From: Lishizhenia tianjinensis
Lineage (GTDB): Bacteria; Bacteroidota; Bacteroidia; Flavobacteriales_D; Crocinitomicaceae
NCBI GenBank assembly: GCA_945902115.1
Contig: CAMDLY010000005.1
Span: 1 to 64,000 of the forward strand
Direction: 5' to 3'
Length of the DNA stretch: 64,000 nucleotides
Positions 7,900-17,632 of the stretch are shown here, one piece after another. The position numbers and the translations under genes were made by a program. The notes under the pieces are model-generated. The model had not been told where the DNA came from. It made no database searches and saw only the letters and a program-made list of their open reading frames with translations. How positions within the stretch are numbered: the first letter of the stretch is position 1; each line of letters begins with the position of its first letter.

Positions 7900-8581
7900 G
7901 CAAGTTGTTATTGTTGGAGCAAGCAGAGGTATTGGTATCGAATTAACAAGATTTTTCTCACGACTACCCGATTTCACAATTTTTGCGCTAGCCAGAAATT
8001 GCGAAAACTTAAAAAAAGAATTCGGACAGTCCGAGCAAGTAAAAATTTTTTCCTTTGATTTAGAGGGGGATATTCCTGTTCAATTGGCTAATATTCCATT
8101 TTCTGAGGAGGGTATTGACTTTCTGATAAACAATGCAGGGAAATTAGTAAAAAAACCTTTCCTTTCACTCACTCAAAACGATATTGACAGTTCCTTTAGA
8201 GTGAATGTAATAGGTGTAATGCAGACTGTTCAATGTCTTATTAAACATTTCGACAAAAGTTTCTGTCATGTCGTAAATATCAGTTCCATGGGAGCTTATC
8301 AAGGGTCTGTTAAATTTCCTGAACTCAGTGCTTATGCCGCTTCCAAAGCTGCTCTCTGCAATTTTACAGAACTATTCGCTGAGGAATTTAAATCAAGTCC
8401 GTACAAAATGAATTGCCTATGTTTAGGGGCAGTTCAAACTGAGATGTTAGAAGAGGCCTTTCCTGGTTATTTGGCTCCCCTAACCGCACCACAAATGGCA
8501 GCTTTCATAGGTGATTTTACTTTAAAAAATGGCTTTTTCATGAATGGTAAAATATTGCCAATCAGTTTAAGTACTCCATAA
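7892..8581 (+). CDS. Short-chain dehydrogenase/reductase
   Basis: 229 residues, a compact classical SDR. The cofactor motif GASRGIG is at residues 9-15, FLINNAG follows near residue 80, the catalytic Ser is probably in NISSMGAY, and YAASK (near 150) gives the Tyr and Lys. A basic residue after the first strand (ARN) suggests NADP preference, although this is weak. The start overlaps the second reductase gene by eight bases, so the enzyme is made with the PaaE-like reductases. Its substrate is unknown. Confidence 0.88.
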   Translation: MNKQVVIVGASRGIGIELTRFFSRLPDFTIFALARNCENLKKEFGQSEQVKIFSFDLEGDIPVQLANIPFSEEGIDFLINNAGKLVKKPFLSLTQNDIDSSFRVNVIGVMQTVQCLIKHFDKSFCHVVNISSMGAYQGSVKFPELSAYAASKAALCNFTELFAEEFKSSPYKMNCLCLGAVQTEMLEEAFPGYLAPLTAPQMAAFIGDFTLKNGFFMNGKILPISLSTP

Positions 8582-8582
8582 T

Positions 8583-8605
8583 TTCCTTATTTAAGGAACT
8601 TTTCT
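8583..8605 (+). terminator. Weak hairpin after the SDR gene
   Basis: TTCCTTA (8583-8589), TT, TAAGGAA (8592-8598) is a perfect inverted repeat followed by CTTTTCTT. It could be a weak intrinsic terminator or an operator for the PorP gene. The stem is AT-rich and the T tract is interrupted. Confidence 0.35.
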
Positions 8606-8620
8606 TAACTTGGTCTCAAG

Positions 8621-9616
8621 ATGAAAATTAAAGTTCTCCAACTCGCCTTTTTTTGTTCACTTTGGATGCATTCTTTTGGCCAAGACATTCACTGGTCTCA
8701 ATTTAACGACAACCAACTTTATCAAAACCCTGCACACGCGGGAAACTTTGATGGCGACTACCGATTTATTGGAAATTACAGAGATCAGTGGAGAAGTGTA
8801 ACTGTTCCATTTAGCACTTTTTCTACTTCCTTCGATGCGCGCGTAAAAAAATGGGGATTGGGTGTTTTAGCATTCCATGATCAAGCGGGAGATGGTAAAT
8901 TTAGGACAATAGAGTTGCAAGGTAACTTATCTCGTTCATTCAAATTGATCGAAGATTCGAGTCAAGTATTGCGTCTTGGATTGAATTTTGGGATAAATCA
9001 TAGGCAATTAAATTGGGACTTATTGTACTTCGACAATCAATACAATGGCTACGTTTTTGACCCAAGTGCTCCAACATCGGAAAATTTTCAAACGGCAAAA
9101 AAAACAAATGGGAGTTTGGGATTTGGAGTCATTCACCAATGGAATTCAAAAACTAGAACGAATATTCAAACTGGTTTTGGTGCATACAACCTAAATCAGC
9201 CAAATCAAGGTTTCTATACAGAAATAATTAGAAGAGACATGCGTTTCAATGGGTTTGTGAAGGCCACCATTCAATTAAATTCCGTTTGGGATATAATTCC
9301 ATCCGCACAATATTCTCAGCAAGGAATTTACAGAGAGTTATTGATTGGTTCATCTGCAAGGTTTCACATATCTAATAAACCAAAAGCATATCAAGCACTA
9401 TATTTTGGTTTGTGGAACAGGGGAAATGATGCTGTAAATGCAAGCCTAGGATATGACTATAACGATTTTTTTGTCGGACTAAGTTATGATTTAAACTATT
9501 CCAAATTAGTTCCTGCCAGTAATTTGCGAGGAGGTGTTGAAATCGCGCTCCGTTATGTGATCAGAAAATTCAAACCGAAACGCATTATCCACAGGGTATG
9601 TCCAGACTATATTTAA
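8621..9616 (+). CDS. PorP/SprF-family type IX secretion membrane protein
   Basis: 331 residues. The signal peptide ends at HSFGQ, and the mature protein opens DIHWSQFNDNQLYQNPAHAG, the hallmark start of PorP/SprF proteins (usually PxxSQF...NPAxtG). The remainder is an outer-membrane barrel pattern with NYRDQWRSV near residue 50 and repeated glycine-rich strands. SprF-type proteins are needed for secretion or surface anchoring of partner T9SS cargo, such as giant adhesins with type B tails. The next gene is a PorE-like protein overlapping it by 19 bases, the usual pairing. A near-consensus TAACTTGG lies just before the ATG. Confidence 0.9.
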   Translation: MKIKVLQLAFFCSLWMHSFGQDIHWSQFNDNQLYQNPAHAGNFDGDYRFIGNYRDQWRSVTVPFSTFSTSFDARVKKWGLGVLAFHDQAGDGKFRTIELQGNLSRSFKLIEDSSQVLRLGLNFGINHRQLNWDLLYFDNQYNGYVFDPSAPTSENFQTAKKTNGSLGFGVIHQWNSKTRTNIQTGFGAYNLNQPNQGFYTEIIRRDMRFNGFVKATIQLNSVWDIIPSAQYSQQGIYRELLIGSSARFHISNKPKAYQALYFGLWNRGNDAVNASLGYDYNDFFVGLSYDLNYSKLVPASNLRGGVEIALRYVIRKFKPKRIIHRVCPDYI

Positions 9617-11850
9617 TATTATTTCTTTTTATTCCATTCATTTCAGTCTCTCAAAAAACCAGTCAATTGGTAAAATTTGCTGATGAACAATTTAAAAAAG
9701 GAGACTATTACTATGCCCAGGAATATTATAAGCAAGCCTTAGCGAAAGACTCTACTAACATTGATATACTATGGAAATATGCAGAAACTCTCCGAGCATA
9801 CAAAAGTTACATTGAGGCAGAAAAACAATATGCAAAGATTTTTGCGCGAGAACAAGCAAAGAAATATCCATCAAGTATATTACAACTAGGCTTGATGCAG
9901 AAACAAATTGGTAACTATAAAAAAGCTATAGAAACATTCAAACTCGCAACAAAAATATACCAGCCTGACAATTCCAATTATTTATTCAAGAAAGCTGAAA
10001 AAGAGATTTTATCGACACAGTGGGCAATAGATAATTTTAAAGACACCCTAAAACCGTTAGATAAATTGCCTTTAACGGTAAACTCGTTGGATGCCGAATT
10101 TGCACATAGTGTATTTGAAAATCAACTTATTTTTTCCTCTCTTCGTGCCGATTCAGTTGTTGAGGAAGACCAGGCGGTCTACTCAAAATCGTATAAAACT
10201 AGGCTTTATAAGTCAGAAATAAAAGATGGTGGGTACATAAAAAATGAAAGCATAGATACACTTTCTTTTAATAAATTCAGCTCTGGAAACGGGAGTTTTA
10301 GTATAGATGGTAAATTTTTCTATTTCAGTATTTGTGAAGAAGAAGGATATAATTACAAGTGCTTAATAGCACGTTCATCATATTTGGGAAAGGGTAAATG
10401 GGGAAAGACAGATACCTTATCAGCAAAGATTAATGCTGTTGGAAAAAATACTACCATGCCTGTAATGGCTGAAGTAAATGGAAAAGAAATCTTGTTTTTT
10501 TCATCAGACCGCCAAGGCACTAAAGGGTCTTTGGACCTATGGTACGCTACAAAAAATGGTGATTCATTCGAAAATCCAATAAATATTTCGGAACTCAATA
10601 CAGAAGACGCAGAAGTTACCCCATGGTTTGACACTCGTAACAAAAGATTGTATTTCTCCTCTTCATGGCACAACGGATTTGGAGGAACAGACGTATTATT
10701 TAGTACTGTAGAAGCCAATAACAATGCGCTAACATTCAGTACTCCCGTAAATGCAGGAATGCCGATAAACAGCCCTGCTAACGACATTTATTATTTCGAA
10801 CACAGTGATACCGTATACGTGTCCTCAAATAGACTTGGGTCCTATTTTTCTAAAAATCCCACGTGCTGCAGCGATATATACTATGCTCTCCCAGCACCCA
10901 TAATAAAGGAATTAGTTAGGATAGATACACTCGAGATACGGGAAAAGATAAGAAAAAGTTTACCGGTAGTATTGTATTTCCAAAATGATGAGCCTGATGC
11001 AAAAACAACAGCTAATTCAACAAAAATGAATTACATGACTTCCTACGGGGTTTATAAGTCAAACTACCCAACCTACAAAAAAGAGGTCACCATCGGATTA
11101 CAAGGTGATATAGCACAAAAACGTATCGATGATTTGAGCAACTTTTTTACTAACTCGGTGGATAAAGGAGCAACCGATTTAGAAGAATTTAAATCACTTA
11201 TTTTAGAGGAATTAAAAATAGGCTCTTCTGTGATTATCACTGTTAAAGGTTTTGCGAGTCCGCTTGCCAAGACAAATTATAATTTAAATCTGACTAAACG
11301 AAGAATTTCCTCCCTGATTAATTATTTTAAAGAAGCGAATAAAGGTGAATTTTTGCCATATATGCAAGATAAGAATGTTGGTATCGGAAAATTAAGTTTT
11401 GTTTACGCTCCTTTTGGAGAATACTCTGCAGACCAAAAAACCAGTGATAATTTTTATGATCAGAAAAATTCTGTTTATTCTCGTGAGGCCGGAATAGAGA
11501 GAAAAATCCAAATTGAAGAAGTGGTTTTTGAGCGAAATACAGCTGTATTCCCCCTTTCGGTTAAAGAAAGTGTTTACAGCGCTGGTGTTAAGAAAAAAGG
11601 CAGCTTAGTTAAGGGGGCACATGTTATCAAGAATAACTCCCAGAAAGAAGTATATTTCGTAATAAATAATAATCAACGTTCACTGAAAATACTCACCACT
11701 AAAACAGCCCTGAAACCAGGAGAAGAGACTACTCTTTATTTTGAATTGAATACGACTGAGATTCAAGGATTCAGCAAACTTTCTTATTCCTTGGCTGTGG
11801 AGGGATTTAAAAATCCACTAGACCTATTTTTAACTATAGAAGTTAGGTAA
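9598..11850 (+). CDS. PorE-like TPR/PD40/OmpA-like protein with unusual C-terminal sandwich domain
   Basis: 750 residues with a signal peptide ending at ISVSQ. Domains: TPR repeats at about 22-150 (ADEQFKKGDYYYAQEYYKQAL), PD40/WD40-like beta-propeller repeats at about 160-425 (LFFSSDRQGTKGSLDLWYA, LYFSSSWHNGFGGTDV), and an OmpA-like peptidoglycan-binding segment around 540-590 (KGFASPLAKTNYNLNLTKRR). The last ~100 residues (SLVKGAHVIKNNSQKEVYF) resemble the DUF1573/ASH-type immunoglobulin fold. PorE ties the T9SS to peptidoglycan. Unlike canonical members, the OmpA-like domain is not C-terminal here. The gene overlaps the PorP/SprF gene by 19 bases and ends exactly where the sulfatase begins. 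Confidence 0.8.
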   Translation: MSRLYLILFLFIPFISVSQKTSQLVKFADEQFKKGDYYYAQEYYKQALAKDSTNIDILWKYAETLRAYKSYIEAEKQYAKIFAREQAKKYPSSILQLGLMQKQIGNYKKAIETFKLATKIYQPDNSNYLFKKAEKEILSTQWAIDNFKDTLKPLDKLPLTVNSLDAEFAHSVFENQLIFSSLRADSVVEEDQAVYSKSYKTRLYKSEIKDGGYIKNESIDTLSFNKFSSGNGSFSIDGKFFYFSICEEEGYNYKCLIARSSYLGKGKWGKTDTLSAKINAVGKNTTMPVMAEVNGKEILFFSSDRQGTKGSLDLWYATKNGDSFENPINISELNTEDAEVTPWFDTRNKRLYFSSSWHNGFGGTDVLFSTVEANNNALTFSTPVNAGMPINSPANDIYYFEHSDTVYVSSNRLGSYFSKNPTCCSDIYYALPAPIIKELVRIDTLEIREKIRKSLPVVLYFQNDEPDAKTTANSTKMNYMTSYGVYKSNYPTYKKEVTIGLQGDIAQKRIDDLSNFFTNSVDKGATDLEEFKSLILEELKIGSSVIITVKGFASPLAKTNYNLNLTKRRISSLINYFKEANKGEFLPYMQDKNVGIGKLSFVYAPFGEYSADQKTSDNFYDQKNSVYSREAGIERKIQIEEVVFERNTAVFPLSVKESVYSAGVKKKGSLVKGAHVIKNNSQKEVYFVINNNQRSLKILTTKTALKPGEETTLYFELNTTEIQGFSKLSYSLAVEGFKNPLDLFLTIEVR

Positions 11851-13776
11851 TTGGCTATTTCTCCAAAAAAAAACTCAATAAATAATATATATTCAAAGAG
11901 ATTACCACAAGTACTTATCCAACATTTTCTTTATCAAGTAGTTTTTTGGATAGTACTATTTAATTGTCAACGAGTAGTTTTCCTTATTACAAATCCCGAT
12001 GTTTTAAATAATATACCAGAATACTTTGGTGTTTTCTTTTATTCCTTTCGTTTAGATTTAGCGACAACTGCTTTTTTAGTTGCTCTTCCTACATTATTAT
12101 TTGCGCTTGTATGCTTCTTTCCCAACAAATACTTCAAATGGATATTATACTCATTCGTAATATTGGAAATCCTTCTTACATGTGCTATTCACGCGGGAGA
12201 GATGGTGGTTTATGAGGAATGGAAGCATAAACTGACATCAAAAGTATTCCTTCATCTCTTTCATGGTAATGAAGTAATGAGAACTGCGGATGACCTCTCT
12301 ATTTTGTGGTTTTTCCTGATTTTAATTTTGGAATCTTCCATTGGTTTCACCCTATATCGGTATTTCTTCATTAAACCGATAAATAAATTCGGCGGATATA
12401 GAAAGAAGTGGGATGCGCTTTTTAATAGTATTACGACATTAATTATCATGGGTTTATCCTTTTTATTTGCTCGAGGTGGATGGCAGCAAATTCCTATAAA
12501 TATAGATTCTGCCTATTATTCTGATAATGTCAAATTGAATGATATTAGTATTAATTCCACCTATTATTTTGCTAATAGCTATTTGTTGTATTTGAATTCA
12601 GATATAGAATCCTTAGTGCCGAAGATAGATATAAGCGAAGCGGATTCAATTAGTAAAAAATTGTATAATAAAAATCATCAAGACACGACGCGCGTTCTCA
12701 CAACGGATAAGCCAAATATCGTCCTAATAATCTTAGAGGGTTGGAGCGCGAACGTAATAGGATGCATGAGTAAGACGAAGGGCGCAACACCAAATTTTGA
12801 TGAGTTAGTAAATTCCGGTCTTTTATTTTCTACTATTTATGCCACGAATACAACCTCTGAAATTGGTCACGCCTCTATTCTAGCTGGCTTTCCTGCGTTG
12901 CCTGAAATAGCCATTTCCTCTTACCCAGAGAAGCATAGAAATTTAACAACGATTAATCAGACTTTGAAGAAAAAGAACTATCATTCCGGGTATCTTTTTG
13001 GGGGAGATTTAACATATGGAAATATTGAAAGCTTTATTAATGAACACGAGATGGATGAGGTATGGGATGAAGACGATTTTCCTTCAGGTAAGGATCATGG
13101 TAAACTTTCTTATCATGACGAGGATGTGCTAGCCTTATTTTTGGAAAGAATAAATAAAAGTACTTCACCATTTTTCCGCGCAGTGTTTACGGCAAGCACG
13201 CATGCACCTTTCGATCACCCAAAACAAACTAATCAACAATGGAGTGGCAAGGAATCTGATTATATGAATTCTATAATATATGCTGACAAGTGCTTAGGTG
13301 ATTTTTTTAGAAAAGCAAAAAAAGAGTCTTGGTATAAGAATACCTTGTTTGTGGTGGTTGCTGACCACAGCCATTCTTGTCCAACGCATGAGGTGCCTTA
13401 TTCGGTAGATTTTTTCAAAATACCCCTTCTCTTCTATGGAGATGTCTTAAAAAAATCATACGTTGGGACAAAAATCAAAAAAATAGGATCACAAGCTGAT
13501 CTTGCAGCAACCCTTTTAGCGCAACTTGGTGCTGATGTATCTTCCTTTCCATACAGTAAAAATTTATTAGATCCAACAACAACTGATTTCGCCTTCATTG
13601 CTACTGTTCGCGGTTATGGATTCACAAACCTATCAGGTAAATTCGTGTATCATTTTGATGCGAAAAAATACCACGAACAAACATTTTCTCCAAGGGATTT
13701 TTCTACGGCAAAAAAAATAAGCGATGCACTTTTTCGTAGTTATTACGAATACTTCAAAAATTTAGAGTATCCGTGA
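11851..13776 (+). CDS. LtaS-like membrane sulfatase/phosphoglycerol transferase family protein
   Basis: 641 residues with about five N-terminal transmembrane helices (within residues 25-210) and a C-terminal extracytoplasmic sulfatase-like domain. Key elements are NIVLIILEGWSANVIG (metal-binding Glu), YATNTTSEIGHASILAG with the probable nucleophilic Thr, TASTHAPFDHP, and VVVADHSHSC with Asp/His metal ligands. Such enzymes transfer phosphoglycerol or phosphoethanolamine onto envelope glycans or lipids. The only plausible start is TTG at 11851, immediately after the TAA of the previous gene and in the same frame. No ATG occurs until residue 118, after the first membrane helices. The substrate in Bacteroidota is not known. 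Confidence 0.85.
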   Translation: MAISPKKNSINNIYSKRLPQVLIQHFLYQVVFWIVLFNCQRVVFLITNPDVLNNIPEYFGVFFYSFRLDLATTAFLVALPTLLFALVCFFPNKYFKWILYSFVILEILLTCAIHAGEMVVYEEWKHKLTSKVFLHLFHGNEVMRTADDLSILWFFLILILESSIGFTLYRYFFIKPINKFGGYRKKWDALFNSITTLIIMGLSFLFARGGWQQIPINIDSAYYSDNVKLNDISINSTYYFANSYLLYLNSDIESLVPKIDISEADSISKKLYNKNHQDTTRVLTTDKPNIVLIILEGWSANVIGCMSKTKGATPNFDELVNSGLLFSTIYATNTTSEIGHASILAGFPALPEIAISSYPEKHRNLTTINQTLKKKNYHSGYLFGGDLTYGNIESFINEHEMDEVWDEDDFPSGKDHGKLSYHDEDVLALFLERINKSTSPFFRAVFTASTHAPFDHPKQTNQQWSGKESDYMNSIIYADKCLGDFFRKAKKESWYKNTLFVVVADHSHSCPTHEVPYSVDFFKIPLLFYGDVLKKSYVGTKIKKIGSQADLAATLLAQLGADVSSFPYSKNLLDPTTTDFAFIATVRGYGFTNLSGKFVYHFDAKKYHEQTFSPRDFSTAKKISDALFRSYYEYFKNLEYP

Positions 13777-13784
13777 TGAAATAA

Positions 13785-13816
13785 AAAGAGGCTATCTCAT
13801 AGGAGACAGCCTCTTT
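13785..13816. terminator. Bidirectional terminator between the sulfatase and nrdA
   Basis: AAAGAGGCTATCTC, loop ATAG, GAGACAGCCTCTTT forms a 14-position stem with one A/C mismatch. The A-rich and T-rich flanks suit both strands. It lies between convergent stop codons at 13776 and 13838. Confidence 0.85.
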
Positions 13817-13837
13817 CACTTATTTTATCAGGAATTT

Positions 13838-16198
13838 CTATCCAGAACACATTTCGCATCCATCAGGATCATCAAGCGAACAAGCTATTGCGTCTTGCTG
13901 TTGTTCGATAATTTCTTTTGAAGGTTCTTCAACTACCGTCTTATCTACCGTGAACTTAATAGCATCTGTAGCAGCTTTTGTCCTCAGGTAATACATACCT
14001 GTTTTCAATCCTTTTTCCCAGCCATAGAAATGCATCGAAGTTAATTTACCAAAATTCGCATTTTCCATGAAAATATTTAACGATTGACTTTGACAGATAT
14101 ATGCTCCTCTATCTGCAGCCATTTCTATAATTGCCTTCTGAGAAATTTCCCATGCAGTTTTGTAGAGTTCTTTTAATCTTGTGGGTATTTTTTCAATGTT
14201 TTGAATTGACCCATTCGCAGTCATAATTTTCTGTCTTGTGTCTTTGTTCCAGAGACCTTCTTTCACCAAGTCCTTGAGTAAATGCTTATTCACGATGATA
14301 AATTCACCTGAAAGCACTCTTCTCGTGTATATGTTGGAGGTATATGGCTCAAAGCATTCATTGTTTCCGAGTATTTGTGCCGTTGAAGCTGTTGGCATTG
14401 GGGCCAATAACAATGAATTTCTTACCCCGTGTGTTTTAACTTCTTCTTTCAACACATCCCATTCCCATCTCGAAGTTGGGGTTACGCCCCACATATCGAA
14501 TTGAAAAATTCCTTTGGATACTGGAGAGCCGTCAAAGCTTTCATAAGGACCTTTTTCCTTCGCTAAATCTTTGGAAGCGGTCATCGAGGCATAATAGATA
14601 GTTTCGAAAACTTCTCTATTTAGAGCTCTTGCCTCTTGTGACTCGAACGGATAACCTAACATAATGAAGGCGTCCGCTAATCCTTGTACTCCAAGTCCGA
14701 TTGGTCTGTGTCTGAGGTTCGAGTTTTTCGCTTCTTCAACAGGGTAGTAATTTTCGTCTATAATTTTATTCAAGTTGATAGTCGCCTGATATGTCACTTC
14801 AAATAATTTATCATGATCAAACACACCAGCTTCTGTTATGTACTTGGGTAGGGCAATTGAAGCGAGATTACATACCGCAATTTCATCTGGGGCAGTGTAT
14901 TCGATAATCTCAGTACAAAGGTTAGACGATTTTATTGTTCCAAGATTCTGCTGGTTCGATTTTGCATTCGCCGCATCTTTATACAACATGTATGGAGTAC
15001 CTGTCTCAATTTGAGATTCTAGTATTTTAAACCAAAGATCCTGCGCCTTAATCGTTTTTCGTCCCTTGCCTTCCTCCTCGTATTTAGTGTATAAAGCCTC
15101 AAACGCAGCACTGTGCGAATCAGAAAGACCCGGGCACTCATGTGGACACATTAGCGTCCAATTGCCATTTTCTTTTACGCGTTTCATGAAAAGGTCTGGT
15201 ATCCAAAGTGCAAAGAATAAGTCTCTAGCTCGTTGTTCTTCTTTACCGTGATTCTTCTTGAGGTCTAAAAAATCGAAAACGTCCGCATGCCATGGTTCAA
15301 TATAAATAGCAAAAGAACCTTTTCTTTTTCCTCCTCCTTGGTCAACATAACGAGCTGTATCGTTAAAGACTCTCAACATTGGGACAATTCCATTAGATGT
15401 CCCATTAGTTCCTTTTATGTATGAGCCAGTCGCACGGATATCATGAATTGAAAGTCCTATTCCCCCTGCAGACTGCGAAATTTTCGCACAAGACTTCAAC
15501 GTGTCGTAAATGCCGCTTATACTATCTGATTTCGTGGTCAATAGAAAGCAAGACGACATTTGTGGCTTCGGTGTACCCGAATTAAATAAAGTCGGTGTTG
15601 CATGCGTAAACCAACCTTCCGACATAAAGTTATACGTTTTTATTGCCGATGGAATGTCATTCTTATGTATACCAATTGAAACTCGCATAAGCATTTGCTG
15701 CGGTCTTTCTGCAATTTTTCCATTTAACTTCATTAGATACGATCTTGTCAAAGTTTTAAATCCAAAGTAATCGTACCTGAAATCTCTATCGTATATGATG
15801 CTTGAGTCGAACGTTTCCTTATTTTGTTGGATTATTTCATAAACGTCGTCTGCTAAAAGCGCAGCACGTTCGTTTGTTTTTGGATCAACATAATGGTACA
15901 TATCGTACATGACATCAGAAAACGTTTTCTTTGTCTCCTTGTGCAAATTAGACACGGCAATTCTTGAAGCTAATAAGGCGTAATCTGGGTGATCAATGGT
16001 TTTAGCTGCGGCTACCTCAGCAGCTAAATTGTCAAGGTCTGAGGTTGAGACGCCATCGTAAATCCCTTCAATAACTTTAATGGCTACAGCCTCCGGAGAC
16101 ACTAGTGGATCTAACCCGTAACACATTTTGATAATTCTAGCAGTAATTTTATCAAATTTTACTGCTTCTTTTCTTCCGTCTCTTTTAACTACATACAT
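13838..16198 (-). CDS. nrdA: Ribonucleoside-diphosphate reductase, alpha subunit (class Ia)
   Basis: 786 residues, the normal length. An N-terminal ATP-cone ([17 protein letters not shown]) carries allosteric control. The catalytic barrel has SSCFLL (first redox Cys), SNLCTEI and CNLAS (thiyl-radical region), and [18 protein letters not shown]. The C-terminal tail ends GCEMCSG, the mobile CxxC that is re-reduced by thioredoxin or glutaredoxin. It reduces ribonucleoside diphosphates to deoxy forms with NrdB, whose gene ends 30 bases upstream on the same strand. A strong terminator follows. All diagnostic residues are present. Confidence 0.97.
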   Translation of the reverse strand: MYVVKRDGRKEAVKFDKITARIIKMCYGLDPLVSPEAVAIKVIEGIYDGVSTSDLDNLAAEVAAAKTIDHPDYALLASRIAVSNLHKETKKTFSDVMYDMYHYVDPKTNERAALLADDVYEIIQQNKETFDSSIIYDRDFRYDYFGFKTLTRSYLMKLNGKIAERPQQMLMRVSIGIHKNDIPSAIKTYNFMSEGWFTHATPTLFNSGTPKPQMSSCFLLTTKSDSISGIYDTLKSCAKISQSAGGIGLSIHDIRATGSYIKGTNGTSNGIVPMLRVFNDTARYVDQGGGKRKGSFAIYIEPWHADVFDFLDLKKNHGKEEQRARDLFFALWIPDLFMKRVKENGNWTLMCPHECPGLSDSHSAAFEALYTKYEEEGKGRKTIKAQDLWFKILESQIETGTPYMLYKDAANAKSNQQNLGTIKSSNLCTEIIEYTAPDEIAVCNLASIALPKYITEAGVFDHDKLFEVTYQATINLNKIIDENYYPVEEAKNSNLRHRPIGLGVQGLADAFIMLGYPFESQEARALNREVFETIYYASMTASKDLAKEKGPYESFDGSPVSKGIFQFDMWGVTPTSRWEWDVLKEEVKTHGVRNSLLLAPMPTASTAQILGNNECFEPYTSNIYTRRVLSGEFIIVNKHLLKDLVKEGLWNKDTRQKIMTANGSIQNIEKIPTRLKELYKTAWEISQKAIIEMAADRGAYICQSQSLNIFMENANFGKLTSMHFYGWEKGLKTGMYYLRTKAATDAIKFTVDKTVVEEPSKEIIEQQQDAIACSLDDPDGCEMCSG

Positions 16199-16228
16199 AA
16201 TTCAACTCTATTTTCTTCTTATTCTTAT

Positions 16229-17215
16229 TTAAAATTCTTCGTCCAAACTAAAAGTTTGATTTTCTTTTCCAGCAAGCACCCCCGCTTTTTGGTATTCCCC
16301 GACGCGTTTTTCGAAGAAGTTTGACTTCCCTTGAAGAGAAATCATTTCCATAAAATCAAACGGATTTGACGCGTTGTACTCTCTCTCGTTTCCAAGTTCA
16401 ACCAACAAACGGTCTGCAACAAATTCAATGTACTGACCCATTAGGTCTGCATTCATTCCAATTAACTTTACAGGCAGAGAATCGGTTACAAACTCTTTTT
16501 CGATTTCAACTGCATCGATTATGATTTGTCTGACTTGCTCTTGTGGTAATTTGTTTTTCAAATGCTTCGTGTATAGTAAGCAGGCAAAATCACAATGTAA
16601 CCCTTCATCTCTTGAAATCAATTCATTAGAGAATGATAATCCTGGCATAAGTCCTCTTTTCTTTAACCAAAAAATAGAACAGAATGAACCAGAGAAAAAT
16701 ATACCTTCTACAGCTGCAAAAGCAACAAGGCGTTCAGCAAATGAACCTTTATCAATCCATCGAAGTGCCCAATTGGCTTTTTTATTCACACAATCCATTG
16801 TATCAATTGCATTGAACAAACGACTTTTTTCAGCGCTGTCTTTGATGTATGTGTCGATCAACAGTGAATAGGTTTCGGAGTGTATATTCTCCATAGCTAT
16901 CTGAAATCCGTAGAAAAACTTCGCCTCAGTGTATTGAACTTCAGAAAGGAAATTTTCTGCTAAGTTCTCGTTAACAATGCCATCTGACGCTGCAAAAAAG
17001 GCAAGGACATGTTTGATAAAATGACGCTCATCGTCACTCAGTTTATTTTCCCAATCAATTAAATCGGGTGATAAGTCAATCTCTTCAGCTGTCCAAAAGC
17101 TAGCTTCGGCTTTTTTATAAAAGCTCCAAATGTCATCGTGCTGTATAGGAAATAATACAAATCGATTTTTATTTTCAATTAAAATTGGTTCGTGTACCTG
17201 TGACGTCATAGTCAA
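16229..17215 (-). CDS. nrdB: Ribonucleoside-diphosphate reductase, beta subunit (class Ia)
   Basis: 328 residues. Diiron ligands and the radical site are visible: [11 protein letters not shown], then ENIHSETY, which fits the E-x2-H-x3-Y spacing of the metal ligands and the radical Tyr, and later EGIFFSGSF and [10 protein letters not shown]. The C-terminal region, which docks into NrdA, ends in a short acidic DEEF tail. The start is either ATG 17215 or ATG 17209 (MTMTSQ). It is the first gene of the nrdB-nrdA operon, preceded by 417 bases without genes. No NrdR box or B12 riboswitch was recognised there. Confidence 0.96.
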   Translation of the reverse strand: MTMTSQVHEPILIENKNRFVLFPIQHDDIWSFYKKAEASFWTAEEIDLSPDLIDWENKLSDDERHFIKHVLAFFAASDGIVNENLAENFLSEVQYTEAKFFYGFQIAMENIHSETYSLLIDTYIKDSAEKSRLFNAIDTMDCVNKKANWALRWIDKGSFAERLVAFAAVEGIFFSGSFCSIFWLKKRGLMPGLSFSNELISRDEGLHCDFACLLYTKHLKNKLPQEQVRQIIIDAVEIEKEFVTDSLPVKLIGMNADLMGQYIEFVADRLLVELGNEREYNASNPFDFMEMISLQGKSNFFEKRVGEYQKAGVLAGKENQTFSLDEEF

Positions 17216-17632
17216 GTTTAGTTTTTAGTTTTTGTACTTCTATTAAATCGTTTGTTTCCCTTCCTAAATAAATAAGCGATAAGGCATATCGTCTTTCTGT
17301 TTGCGAGGGCCTACAAAATTTGTCAAAAAATTCGCCGAAATCAATTAAAGAAATTAACATTTACTTAAGGTTTTCAACACATTAAAACGCAATCCTATCG
17401 TGGGTAAAACTTTCAGCGAATTTTAACAATCACATAAAGATATCCACACTTATTTTTTACCGGTATTGATAACTATTTAACCAATTTTTGATTCAATGAG
17501 CAGTAAAATTTTGTATGAGATTACTTGTATAAAATTAAAGCCAATTACTATTTTAAAAAAGACCCCTCACCCAAGGGTTTTTAACATATATTTGTTTATA
17601 GCATTTGAACCCCTTTATGGTACAAATAAAAG
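17216..17632. other. Intergenic control region between nrdB and comF
   Basis: 417 bases of AT-rich sequence between divergent genes. For comF, TATATTTG at 17587-17594 is a perfect -7 motif with a leader of about 30 bases, but no clear -33 was seen. For nrdB no perfect -7 motif is visible; TAAAGATA at 17435-17442 reads TATCTTTA on the minus strand, one mismatch. ORF 17175-17360 is a shadow. No conserved RNA structure was recognised. Confidence 0.5.

Noticed and set aside
10353-10787. 144-residue minus-strand ORF inside the PorE-like gene
   Set aside because: It is antisense to PD40 repeats of a well-supported gene, with no motif or initiation context.
17175-17360. 61-residue minus-strand ORF overlapping the nrdB start
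   Set aside because: Different frame from nrdB, no family match, and it covers the leader region.
17441-17448. TATCCACA, a DnaA-box-like site upstream of nrdB
   Set aside because: A single eight-base match in an AT-rich region is expected by chance. DnaA control of nrd is known in E. coli only as precedent.
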